From contig NZ_BLWF01000002.1 of NCBI RefSeq assembly GCF_013167955.1, positions 594,647 through 658,646 on the forward strand: a stretch of 64,000 bases of DNA, given 5' to 3'. Position numbers and translations under genes: made by a program. The notes beneath the pieces were generated by a model, which was not told the origin of the DNA, made no database searches, and saw only the letters and a program-made list of their open reading frames with translations. This DNA is from Thermanaeromonas sp. C210 (GTDB lineage Bacteria; Bacillota; DSM-521; Neomoorellales; Neomoorellaceae). Positions 56,167 through 63,849 of the stretch are shown piece by piece (position 1 is the first letter of the stretch; every line of letters starts with the position of its first letter).

Positions 56167-57064
56167 ATGAACACTGCTAAGTCTATAGCTACCATGACCA
56201 TAGAAGAACTGCGAGAGCACTGTGCTCAATACGTTTATTCCTGCCGCCGCTGCGAGAAAGAGGAAATAACCACCCCGGTTATCACGGCGCCCATGCCTGC
56301 CCCTGTACTTCCCGGAAGCCCGGTATCTCCCTCGCTTCTTAGCTACATCATGAGCCAGAAATATGGGGCGGGGCTGCCCCTCTACCGCCAGGAGCAGCAG
56401 TTTAAAGGTTTGGGGATAGACCTTTCCCGGCAGACCATGGCCAACTGGGTGCTCCATGGAGCTAACACCTACTTAACCCTTATTTACGACCGTCTCCATG
56501 AACACCTCCTCAAAAGAGACATCCTCCATGCCGACGAAACTACGTTACAGGTACTTCATGAACCGGGAAGGGAAGCTACCACCAAATCATTCCTTTGGCT
56601 TTACCGTACCGGGCGGGACGGCCCTCCCATAATTCTTTTACGAGTACCAGACCACCCGGGCCGGCAAACACCCCCGCCGGTTCCTAAAAGGTTTTAAGGG
56701 CTATTTACACGTTGACGGCTATGCCGGCTACCATGAGCTTGTGGATGTCACCCTGGTAGGCTGCTGGGCTCATGCCCGGCGCAAGTTCGACGAAGCCTTA
56801 AAAGCCCTGCCGCAAGATAAACGCAACAAAGCAGTGGCTGCCCGGGAGGGGCTTAAGTTCTGCAACCGGCTCTTTGCCATAGAGAGCGAGCTTAAAGACA
56901 AAACCCCGGAAGAACGGTATCAAATCCGCCAGGAGCGCAGCCGGCCCGTGCTGGACGAATTTTGGGCATGGCTTAAGAAGCAGAAATCCCACGTACTGCC
57001 CAAAAGCACCTTTGGGCAGGCGGTTTACTGTGGTCGGAAACTCTGCCCCCCGTTTGCCGGATGA
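56167..57064 (+). pseudogene. tnpC: IS66 transposase TnpC, broken
   Basis: The frame 56167-56697 resembles the middle of TnpC (YVYSCRRCEKEEITTPVI, YGAGLPLYRQEQQFKGLGID, DILHADETTLQVL with a catalytic Asp). After about 56635 the coding frame shifts by one; the continuation VDGYAGYHELVDVTLVGCWA, then HARRKFDEAL, is read from 56741. The N-terminal zinc-finger part is missing and the C-terminus stops after KSTFGQAVYCGRK. There are thus three lesions: 5' loss, frameshift and 3' truncation. It is inactive. Confidence 0.88.
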
Positions 57065-57167
57065 ATAATTAAGCTTGTTTTAGCCCCTACCCCTTAGATG
57101 ATTTCGGTAGGGGTTCTTTTATGCTTACTACCGCAACCCAACAAGGTGGGTAGTATTTGACGCTTAC

Positions 57168-57341
57168 AAAAAGGCAGCTCCTAGCGACGGGCTGCTGTTT
57201 GTGGCCAGCGCCACATACACTAAGGGGGTCACAAGACGAGGGGCGCAGCTCGAGGCTATGGCCGGCATGGATTACAACCACCTGGATATAGCGCGCGCAA
57301 CTGCTGCAAAGGAATGGATCGAGCAAAAGCTCGCGGAATAG
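57168..57341 (+). pseudogene. Gene fragment cut off by the IS66 right end
   Basis: From the IS66 right end an open frame of 57 codons reads KKAAPSDGLLFVASATYTKG, VTRRGAQLEAMAGMDYNHLD and IARATAAKEWIEQKLAE, then stops. It has no start codon context and looks like the C-terminal end of an interrupted protein. The matching N-terminal part was not found left of the IS. The family is not recognised. Confidence 0.5.
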
Positions 57342-57525
57342 GATAGGGTTGCTAAGTAAAAATAATAAGCTGTAAGTCATGCTGTACATAGAATAAGGGG
57401 TAATCTCGCTGCCGATTTAACGATCGCTGGCCACGTAACGCACAACTTTATGGGGAATTGTTTTTCCTCCTGTGATGGATTACAATGTATCTAGAAATAG
57501 CTGGTAATGCCTTTTGAGGTGTATC

Positions 57526-57885
57526 ATGTCTGCCGTAAAGGATAAAATAAGCTTACGCAGGAAACTTCTGCTGAAAGAAGCAGAACGTATAACCCAAAAG
57601 TTAGCTGGCCTGGGAGTGCAGAAGGTTATTCTTTTTGGTTCCTTAGGCAAGGGAAGAGTTCACAGCGGCAGCGACCTTGATCTGTTGGTCGTATGGGATA
57701 CGGAGCTAAGATTTATGGATCGGCTTGATGTAATTTACCGCACGGTATCGCCGGCCGTAGCCCTGGATCTATTAGTTTATACGCCGGAGGAGTTTGCTGA
57801 ATTAGTGAGGACCCGACCGTTTATCCGGCAAATAGTAAATGAGGGGAAGATACTCTATGAGGCCCGAGCACGTTCTGGAAGCTAA
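57526..57885 (+). CDS. MNT-type nucleotidyltransferase (HEPN partner)
   Basis: A 119-aa minimal nucleotidyltransferase. The signature GSLGKGRVHSGSDLDLLVV near residue 40-58 has the GS and paired Asp residues of the polymerase-beta fold. Such proteins usually pair with a HEPN protein as an antitoxin or regulator that adenylylates the toxin. The ATG at 57526 follows GAGGTG. It overlaps the next gene by 29 bp. It lies within the island. Confidence 0.87.
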   Translation: MSAVKDKISLRRKLLLKEAERITQKLAGLGVQKVILFGSLGKGRVHSGSDLDLLVVWDTELRFMDRLDVIYRTVSPAVALDLLVYTPEEFAELVRTRPFIRQIVNEGKILYEARARSGS

Positions 57886-58276
57886 AAGATGGCTGAAGCA
57901 GGCCCGGCGGGACCTGGAGGACGCCCGGTACTGTCACGAAGGCGGACGCTATAACATAGCCTGTTTCCTGGCTCAACAGGCTGCCGAAAAGGCCCTTAAA
58001 GCTTACCTGTACAGTGAAGGAGAAGACCCCTGGGGACACTCAGTGGCCGAGCTGGTTGCAAGGTGTAAGGAAATTAACGAGGCTTTCAGTCGTTTAGCGT
58101 CCGAGGCTGCTACCCTTGATAAGTACTATATTCCTACACGCTATCCTAACGGGCTGCCTGGAGGGATTCCCGCGGAAGCCTTTGATATCCATGATGGAGA
58201 GCGGGCATTACAGGTGGCTGAGCAAGTGATTGAAAGAGTACAGCAACTGGGTCTGGCAAAAGGCTGGACAGTTTAA
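57857..58276 (+). CDS. HEPN-domain protein
   Basis: A 139-aa all-helical HEPN protein: LEAKRWLKQARRDLEDARYC, FLAQQAAEKALKAYLYSEGE, and the late YYIPTRYPNGLPGG. HEPN proteins of MNT/HEPN pairs can be RNase toxins. The strict R-x4-6-H motif is not obvious, so nuclease activity is uncertain. The ATG at 57857 lies behind GAGGGGAAG inside the MNT gene. Together they form a plausible toxin-antitoxin-like module. Confidence 0.85.
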   Translation: MRPEHVLEAKRWLKQARRDLEDARYCHEGGRYNIACFLAQQAAEKALKAYLYSEGEDPWGHSVAELVARCKEINEAFSRLASEAATLDKYYIPTRYPNGLPGGIPAEAFDIHDGERALQVAEQVIERVQQLGLAKGWTV

Positions 58277-58798
58277 GCCGTCCGCGGTACATGACGGCGC
58301 CCTACAAAGGAGCCGGTGTCCCTTTAGTAACAAAAGGGATAGGGATGTCGCGGTGGGTTGCGGTGGAGGAATTTGAAGTATAGTAAGGAAGTTGGATGTC
58401 GAAACCTCCAGTAAGTAACAAACATTTTTGGCCTTTTAGCCTCCCGGGACCGGGAGGCCTTAGTTCTGCTGGTGGAGCTAAAGGAATTCGACCCCCCGAA
58501 CTTTTAAAGATCATTCCGACTGCGGCCCTTTCATCGATGCTTGCCTGTCAAGAGAACCAGGAATCCCAACCTCTCCGTATTGCCCAGTGCAGCTACAGGA
58601 TTTATTAACTCTATTGGTACCTCCCCCCATCATCGTAAAATTGGAGCCAGAGCCCACGGCCGGAAGCTAACGTAGCATGCCGCAGTAGGGAGCGCGGCCG
58701 CATTTCCGCTACCGGGTAGGCAGAAAGGACGGGATAGGGTAGGTGGCTCCCCTTACCCCTCTGGTCCGACGCAGTTGTCGTTAGGGCCCGTTGCCTTA
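58277..58798. other. Gene-free interval inside the island
   Basis: About 520 bp with no credible gene. A hairpin GCCTCCCGG/CCGGGAGGC near 58438-58459 could end the HEPN transcript. The stretch 58640-58790 is GC-rich and structured-looking but was not matched to a known RNA. Confidence 0.4.
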
Positions 58799-58810
58799 GG
58801 AGGATGGTAG

Positions 58811-59005
58811 GTGTTCTGGTTTATATGGTGTCCTGTCCTTTGTACTACAGCACGCCTCCCAAAATGGCAAGGAGGGCTAAGGGCGGTCTTCAGGTTTTCT
58901 TTTACCGTACCGTTGGTCGCCGGATTGGCCGTAGCGGCGATCCTGTATTCCGTGATAGGCTGGTGGGGATTCCGGGTTGTTTTTCCCTGGATTGGGTATA
59001 TTTGA
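58811..59005 (+). CDS. Small membrane protein upstream of the NapH-like pseudogene
   Basis: A 64-codon frame with one clear transmembrane helix (FSFTVPLVAGLAVAAILYSV). It starts at GTG 58811, 6 nt after AGGAGG, and its TGA overlaps the ATG of the next frame (TGATG). This coupling suggests a former two-gene operon. The family is not recognised; it may itself be a shortened remnant. Confidence 0.5.
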   Translation: MFWFIWCPVLCTTARLPKWQGGLRAVFRFSFTVPLVAGLAVAAILYSVIGWWGFRVVFPWIGYI

Positions 59006-59787
59006 TGATGAAACTCCCCCGTAAGAAAAGGCCTGTAGGAAGGCGGGTTGCCCTTTTGATGGTTATGCCAGCGCTCTTGCTATTTGTCCCGAGCGCCAAC
59101 AATGAGAACTTTCAATTTAGAAGGCGTGGTTTTGCTGGTGCTGGCTGGCTATTTTTCCAAGGGAATCAACCATTACATGGTTGTCAAGGTATTCGGGCCT
59201 TTGATCTGGGGGCGGGGATTTTGCGGTTGGGCCTGCTGGACAGCGGCCGTTCTGGACTGGCTGCCGATTAAAAAGGCGGGTCGTGTTCGACCAGAACTGA
59301 AAGAGATAAGATACCTGACCTTCGCCCTTTCAGTCTTATTACCGGTGGTCCTGGTAAGGTTTTTAAACTATGACGTGCGGAATGACTATCTGCACAAGAG
59401 CGAAATGCTGTGGATGTTTGCCGGCGATGCATTTTATTATCTGATCGCTGTGTCCCTGGCCTTTATCTATAAAGACCACCGGGCTTTCTGCAAGCTTGTC
59501 TGCCCTGTGCCCGTGATAATGAAACTGCCGGCCGCGGTGGCCCTGAACATGTTGCACCTTCCGGAAAACCGGAGGCGGCCTGCATTAAATGCGGTCAGTG
59601 CAACCGTGTATCCCCAATGGATGTTGACGTGATGTATTTTATTAACTAAGGAAAGAAAGTCCGGGACACTGAATGTGCTTGGTGCATGGAATGCCGGCTT
59701 GTCTGCCCCACCGGGGCTATTGCCCGAAGTGGCCCGGGCGTGGGAGAAGCTGGCTCCCCGTCCGCGGCTGTTAGGTGCACTTGTTAG
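59005..59787 (+). pseudogene. NapH-type membrane ferredoxin gene, decayed
   Basis: The ATG at 59005 opens MMKLPRKKRPVGRRVALLMV. Near 59090-59115 the frame shifts to FNLEGVVLLVLAGYFSKGIN, WGRGFCGWACWTAAVLDWLP and FCKLVCPVPVIMKLPA, features of NapH/polyferredoxin membrane proteins. Near 59550 it shifts back, giving ACIKCGQCNRVSPMDVDV, where the fourth Cys is Ser. A TAA follows at 59647, then ECAWCMECRLVCPTGAIA. Two frameshifts, one stop and a lost ligand make it nonfunctional. The former role was probably electron transfer. Confidence 0.8.
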
Positions 59788-59808
59788 CCTCTTCTTCGTA
59801 ACGCGATT

Positions 59809-59873
59809 TTAAATTAATCTTAAGAGAGGCTTAAACTAAAGACAAAATAGCCTTAATGTTTCGGCATTATAAT
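59809..59873 (+). promoter_or_regulatory. Pho-box-like repeat array and promoter
   Basis: TTAA-containing hexamers start at 59809, 59820, 59831 and 59853, spaced 11, 11 and 22 bp (the 59842 position is degenerate). This is the period expected of PhoP/PhoB boxes. A perfect TATAAT follows at 59868-59873, with no good -35 box. This suggests an activator-dependent promoter for the response-regulator remnant and pstS. Confidence 0.55.
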
Positions 59874-59916
59874 TGAACTAAGAGGTTTTACCCTATAACC
59901 AAGGAGGGTCAGGATT

Positions 59917-59958
59917 ATGGCCGTCTTGATGGTGGACGATGAGGCCGCGATCCAGTAG
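59917..59958 (+). pseudogene. Response-regulator remnant
   Basis: ATG at 59917 after AAGGAGGG encodes MAVLMVDDEAAIQ and then TAG. The first residues match the start of a receiver domain (LMVDDEAAIQ with the acidic pair), after which homology is lost. It is probably the stub of a PhoB/PhoP-type regulator. The following 190 bp carry no gene. Confidence 0.6.
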
Positions 59959-60151
59959 CTTACGTTTTAATCTATATAGGGAGGGATGCAAGATTTTCAA
60001 GTTGGGCCAGGGGTTAGTGCTTCAAGGGTAATGGAGGAGGGATGCAATATAGGGAGAATTTGAAATTAAATTGATATTCCCCCGGTCTCATAAAGCACTT
60101 ACCGTGGTAGTTGCCGCTTAGATAAAAAGACAAGGAGGGGAAATAGCAATT

Positions 60152-61267
60152 ATGAAACTTAACCTCAAGAGCAAGATTGGGGTTATTCTGCTGATGGCCC
60201 TGGTAGTTGCTATACTTGTGTCCGGGTGCGGTTCCGGGCAGCCGAAGGAGCAAATTTCTCACCAAGAGAACCAACCTTCTGAACAAATTTCTTTGGTGAC
60301 CCTTGCCGGTGCCGGCGCTTCTTTTCCTTATCCCCTTTATACCAAGTGGATCCAGGAATTTCAAAAGGTCAATTCCAATATAAATATAGATTACCAATCT
60401 ATCGGTAGCAGCGGCGGTATTAATAACATCCTGAATGAGATGGTAGATTTTGCAGGCAGCGACGCTCCTATGAAAGATGAGCAGTTGGCTAAAGCTAGGG
60501 GGCCGATTTTGCACATTCCCACCGTAGCAGGCGCCGTGGCAGTTACCTATAATCTGGAGGGCCTGGATAAACCTTTGCAACTGGCGCCGGAGGTCCTCGT
60601 AGACATATTCCTTGGCAACATAAAAAAGTGGAATGACAGTAAGATTGCCACCCTTAACCCGAGTATTAAATTACCCAACCAAGATATTGTAGTTATTCAT
60701 CGTTCGGATGGTAGCGGCACTACCGGTATTTTTACCGATTACCTGAGCAAAGTAAGTCCCGCCTGGAAGGAAAAGGTGGGCCAGGGCACTGCTGTGGAGT
60801 GGCCGGTGGGTATCGGCGCTAAGGGTAATGAGGGAGTAGCCGGCACGGTTAAACAGACTCCGGGCAGTATTGGCTATGTGGAATTAGCTTACGCCATACA
60901 AAACAAATTACCCTATGCTTTTATTAAGAACAAGGCGGGTAAGTTTGTAGAACCTAGTCTAGAAACTACTACAGCTGCAGCGGCAGGAGCAGCGGCCACT
61001 ATGCCTGAGGATATGCGCGTTTCCATTACTGATCCCCCTGGGGAGAACGCCTACCCCATAGCGGGTTACACGTACATTCTTGTCTACAAGGACCAGAAGG
61101 ACAAGGTCAAAGGGAAAGCCTTGGCAGAGTTTCTCTGGTGGGCCATCCATGATGGGCAAAAATACGCCAAGGACCTTTTATATGCCCCCCTGCCTCAGAA
61201 TGTAGTTAAGAAAGCTGAGGAGAAAATTAAACAGATTAATTACCAGGGCACACCTTTTATTAAGTAG
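60152..61267 (+). CDS. pstS: Phosphate ABC transporter substrate-binding lipoprotein PstS
   Basis: A 371-aa protein with a lipoprotein signal ending LVSGC near residue 27. The mature domain has the PstS hallmarks LAGAGASFPYPLYTKWIQEF, IDYQSIGSSGGINNI, FAGSDAPM, HRSDGSGTTGIFTDYLS and GAKGNEGVAGTVKQTPGSIG. It binds phosphate outside the membrane. The ATG at 60152 follows AAGGAGGGG. No pstC, pstA, pstB or phoU follows, so it is an orphan receptor inside the island and may serve a transporter encoded elsewhere. Confidence 0.95.
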   Translation: MKLNLKSKIGVILLMALVVAILVSGCGSGQPKEQISHQENQPSEQISLVTLAGAGASFPYPLYTKWIQEFQKVNSNINIDYQSIGSSGGINNILNEMVDFAGSDAPMKDEQLAKARGPILHIPTVAGAVAVTYNLEGLDKPLQLAPEVLVDIFLGNIKKWNDSKIATLNPSIKLPNQDIVVIHRSDGSGTTGIFTDYLSKVSPAWKEKVGQGTAVEWPVGIGAKGNEGVAGTVKQTPGSIGYVELAYAIQNKLPYAFIKNKAGKFVEPSLETTTAAAAGAAATMPEDMRVSITDPPGENAYPIAGYTYILVYKDQKDKVKGKALAEFLWWAIHDGQKYAKDLLYAPLPQNVVKKAEEKIKQINYQGTPFIK

Positions 61268-61593
61268 CACCTGTATAAGGTACGGGAAGACATGTATGGC
61301 TCGGCTAGCCTCCAACCTTTTCTTTGACGGCCCTGCCTGCGGGACAGAGCTTGACTGCCGGATATAGATATGCTATTGTTACCAACGACAAGAACCGAAT
61401 ATCCGCGTACGTTGTACGGCCCGGACAAGGTTCAAATGGCGGTATTCTTTTTGGAATGCCCAAATATGCCTCTCCGGGGGAACAAGGGGCACTAACCGAG
61501 TGCAATTAAGGGTAACCGGCAGTGTTCGCGTTAAATAGTAATAGGCCGGACGTGCCGCCCGTCGTGGAAGGGTGCTGGCATGTCAAAATGCTG
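61268..61593. other. Gene-free right end of the island
   Basis: About 325 bp. A 61-codon frame at 61324-61509 has no recognisable family and no strong ribosome site. No integrase, excisionase or terminal repeat other than the tRNA fragment was seen. Confidence 0.5.
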
Positions 61594-61622
61594 CACCGGT
61601 TCAATCCCGGTTATGGGCTCCA
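61594..61622 (+). repeat. Island boundary repeat, right (tRNA-Thr 3' fragment)
   Basis: An exact 29-bp copy of the 3' end of tRNA-Thr (55162-55190), ending in CTCCA. The rest of a tRNA is absent upstream. It is followed within 6 bp by a terminator that probably once ended the tRNA operon. It is the likely attachment site of an integrated element. Confidence 0.85.
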
Positions 61623-61627
61623 GAGAG

Positions 61628-61660
61628 GCCCCGAAGGTTTCCTTCGGGGCTTTCGCCTTT
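61628..61660 (+). terminator. Terminator, probably the ancestral end of the tRNA operon
   Basis: GCCCCGAAGG (61628-61637) pairs with CCTTCGGGGC (61641-61650), followed by TTTCGCCTTT. Confidence 0.8.
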
Positions 61661-61700
61661 GTAAGTATATCCCAGTTTACTGCGAATGAGGTGAAGGCCT

Positions 61701-62774
61701 TTGTCCCTGACTTGTGGCATTATCGGCCTGCCCCTGGTAGGTAAGACAACATTGTTTAACCTCCTTACCCGGTCGGAAGCCGAAACTTCGGCCTTTGGCG
61801 GCCGGACCAAGACCAATATCCGTACGGCTCCCATTCCCGATCCACGGCTGGATTTCCTGGCTTCCCTTTACCGCCCGCGCAAGATTACGCCGGCTACCCT
61901 CGAGGTCATCGATGTGCCCGGCTTTAACCCCGGGGCTGGAGCCTCCTTTTTGGCCGCCGTGAGGGAGGTGGACGCCCTGATCCACGTGGTGCGCGTTTTC
62001 CGGGACGAAGCCGTGCCCCACGTGGAGGGTAACCTCAATCCTGTGCGCGACCTGGATACCGTCCAGGCCGAACTCCTCCTGGCCGACCTCCAATTGGTAG
62101 AAACCAGGCTGGAGCGGATTGCGGCCAGCAAGAAGATTAAGGGGGAGATGCAGGCGGAGCAGGCGGCCCTACGGCGCTGCCGAGAGGTCCTGGAAGCCGA
62201 AAAGCCCCTGTCCGAAGCCGGCCTGACCGAGGAGGAATGGCAGGCCTTGCGGCATATGGAGTTTTTGACTACCAAGCCCCTCCTGGTGGTGATCAATATC
62301 GATGAAGACCAGCTTCACCAGGGTTCTTACCCCGGCCGGGATGAGGTTGAGGCCTATGCCCGGCATAGGGGTTTCCCCCTTCTGACCCTGTGTGCCAAGC
62401 TGGAGGTGGAGATAGCCCGGCTGGAGCCGGAGGACAGGGAAGTATTCCTAAAGGAGATGGGGATCCAGGAACCCGGCATCCACCGTGTGGCCAGGGCTGT
62501 CTATCGAAGGCTGGGCCTCATTTCCTTCCTCACCGCCGGGGAAGACGAGGTGCGGGCGTGGACCATCCGGGAGGGCACCCGGGCTAAGGAAGCGGCGGGC
62601 AAGGTTCACTCCGATATGGAGCGGGGTTTTATACGGGCGGAAGTGGTCCGATTTGACGATCTCCAGGCCCTGGGCAGCATGGCCAAGGTGAGGGAGAAGG
62701 GATTGGTGCGGCTGGAAGGCAAAGACTATGTGGTGGCCGACGGCGATATAATTAACTTTCGTTTTAACGTGTAG
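61701..62774 (+). CDS. Divergent YchF/Obg-related P-loop NTPase
   Basis: 357 aa, colinear with YchF. The P-loop is GLPLVGKTTLFNLL where YchF has GLPNVGKST. The switch region DVPGFNPGAGASFLAA is several residues shorter than the usual DIAGLVKGASKGEGLG. The base-specificity motif NIDE fits the NxxE type of ATP-preferring YchF. The C-terminal TGS-like part (VRAWTIREGTRAKEAAGKVH, DMERGFIRAEVV, KDYVVADGDIINFRFNV) is well kept. It may be a paralogue rather than the housekeeping YchF. The TTG start follows GAGGTGA. Confidence 0.85.
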   Translation: MSLTCGIIGLPLVGKTTLFNLLTRSEAETSAFGGRTKTNIRTAPIPDPRLDFLASLYRPRKITPATLEVIDVPGFNPGAGASFLAAVREVDALIHVVRVFRDEAVPHVEGNLNPVRDLDTVQAELLLADLQLVETRLERIAASKKIKGEMQAEQAALRRCREVLEAEKPLSEAGLTEEEWQALRHMEFLTTKPLLVVINIDEDQLHQGSYPGRDEVEAYARHRGFPLLTLCAKLEVEIARLEPEDREVFLKEMGIQEPGIHRVARAVYRRLGLISFLTAGEDEVRAWTIREGTRAKEAAGKVHSDMERGFIRAEVVRFDDLQALGSMAKVREKGLVRLEGKDYVVADGDIINFRFNV

Positions 62775-63100
62775 AAGATCCCCACACTCTGAGTTGTATC
62801 ACCCGGTGGGTTTAGAACCCTTATGCGGTTTCCTACATAAACTGTCAATGACAGGGAAACCAGGGTGGCGCGCGAAGAGAAACAGCCGGGAGAAGATACG
62901 GATCCTGCAGGTAAGCCCCGGGGTCCCGGCAGGCCTGGCGAGGAAGGCTGACGGAGGGCCCTGGGGCTGCAGCCCGGCAAAAGGAGGGAATGCCGGACAG
63001 GCCGGCCCTTCCACGGGCGCAGGGCGCACTGCCCAGACTGCGAACGGTATCCGACCCGGGACTGCCGGGCAAATATAAAACTCGGATCGGGGGGATCCAG
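62775..63100. other. Gene-free interval
   Basis: About 325 bp, GC-rich. It contains a T-box-resembling AGGGTGGCGCGCG at about 62865, but without the rest of the motif, and several short inverted repeats. No gene or known RNA was assigned. Confidence 0.4.
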
Positions 63101-63226
63101 ATGGATGAATTTAATCAAATCGAAATGCAGCCAACAACTACGGCGCCGGCGCGCGACCTGGTAGCCGACGGTGCCCTGGTGTTTCTCTTTCTCCTCTTGG
63201 TTATTTTCCTCTTTGCCTGGCTCTAA
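63101..63226 (+). CDS. Small single-pass membrane protein
   Basis: A 41-aa product: a polar start MDEFNQIEMQPTTTAPARDL, then a C-terminal hydrophobic helix (GALVFLFLLLVIFLFAWL). ATG at 63101 has GGGGGATC upstream and a strong terminator follows at 63269. In shape it resembles small spore-associated YjcZ-type proteins, but there is no sequence signature to name it. Confidence 0.6.
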   Translation: MDEFNQIEMQPTTTAPARDLVADGALVFLFLLLVIFLFAWL

Positions 63227-63268
63227 CCCTTGGCAAACCTACCTTTCCGGTCATAACCACCCCTTTCT

Positions 63269-63296
63269 CCCGCACCAAAGCCGGTGCGGGCATTTT
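63269..63296. terminator. Bidirectional terminator between convergent genes
   Basis: CCCGCACC (63269-63276) pairs with GGTGCGGG (63283-63290), followed by CATTTTTT on the plus strand. Confidence 0.85.
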
Positions 63297-63647
63297 TTAA
63301 CTGCGTCCCACCAGGATAATCCCCAGGAAGATCAGGGCCAGCCCTGCCAGGCGCAGGGGTGGTATGCTCTCACCGAGGAGGAGCCGGGCGGCCAAGGCGA
63401 CGATAATATAGCTTAAACTTACGAAAGGGTAGGCATAGGCCAAATCGTAAAGGGCTAGCACCTTCAACCAGAGGAGAAAGCTCAGCCCGAAGGAGAAAAT
63501 GCCGGAAAGGACGAAGGGGCTGGTGAGAAGGGAAAGGAAGGCCCCATAGGATGTCCCGGCACCCCCTAGGTTGACACCCAGTTTTAGCATGACTTGAGCC
63601 GCTGCTCCCAAGAGAACAGACAGGATAAGCAGAATGAAAGGTGGCAT
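63297..63647 (-). CDS. Small EamA/SMR-like membrane transporter
   Basis: A 116-aa protein with four hydrophobic helices: ILLILSVLLGAAAQVMLKLG, a second around PFVLSGIFSFGLSFLLWLKV, a third in AYAYPFVSLSYIIVALAARL and a fourth in GLALIFLGIILVGRS. The Ala-Gln start and LAYAYPFVSLSYI pattern are those of the small multidrug-resistance/EamA superfamily (as in ArnE/F-type proteins). The substrate is unknown. The ATG at 63647 follows AAGGAG; a longer frame to 63983 is an artefact. Confidence 0.85.
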   Translation of the reverse strand: MPPFILLILSVLLGAAAQVMLKLGVNLGGAGTSYGAFLSLLTSPFVLSGIFSFGLSFLLWLKVLALYDLAYAYPFVSLSYIIVALAARLLLGESIPPLRLAGLALIFLGIILVGRS

Positions 63648-63849
63648 TAGTAGTCTCCTTCCTCGGTAAACATTATTGCCAGGGCAGGACAAAGTCAAGC
63701 ACGGGGTTCCGGAATTTAGGGGCCGCGGGATGGCAATAATATGGGGAAGCGGGGAGGAAAAGCGGGACAAGCGTAGAAATAATCCATGGGAAAAGGACCA
63801 CCCTACATAATAGGGAAAGCAAGGTGTGTCAGGGAGGGAAGGCAAAGGG

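Larger units (their letters stand above)
55327..57167 (+). mobile_element. Degenerate IS66-family insertion sequence
   Basis: Terminal inverted repeats start with the IS66 hallmark GTAAGCG: left GTAAGCGTCAAATATAACCC (from 55327), and right, read inward, GTAAGCGTCAAATACTACCC (ending 57167). They extend to ACCTTG with two mismatches. Between them lie tnpA, tnpB and a broken tnpC. The 1.84 kb length is short for IS66 (usually about 2.5 kb). The 8-bp flanks (ATAAGTGG and AAAAAGGC) do not match, so no target duplication remains, implying deletion or rearrangement. Confidence 0.9.

Noticed and set aside
61324..61509. A 61-codon frame at the right end of the island
   Set aside because: It has no ribosome site, no recognisable family and a composition like the surrounding noncoding DNA.
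62855..62880. T-box-like AGGGTGGCGCGCG
   Set aside because: It lacks the ACC of the T-box core, a specifier stem and a following terminator; there is no amino acid gene downstream.
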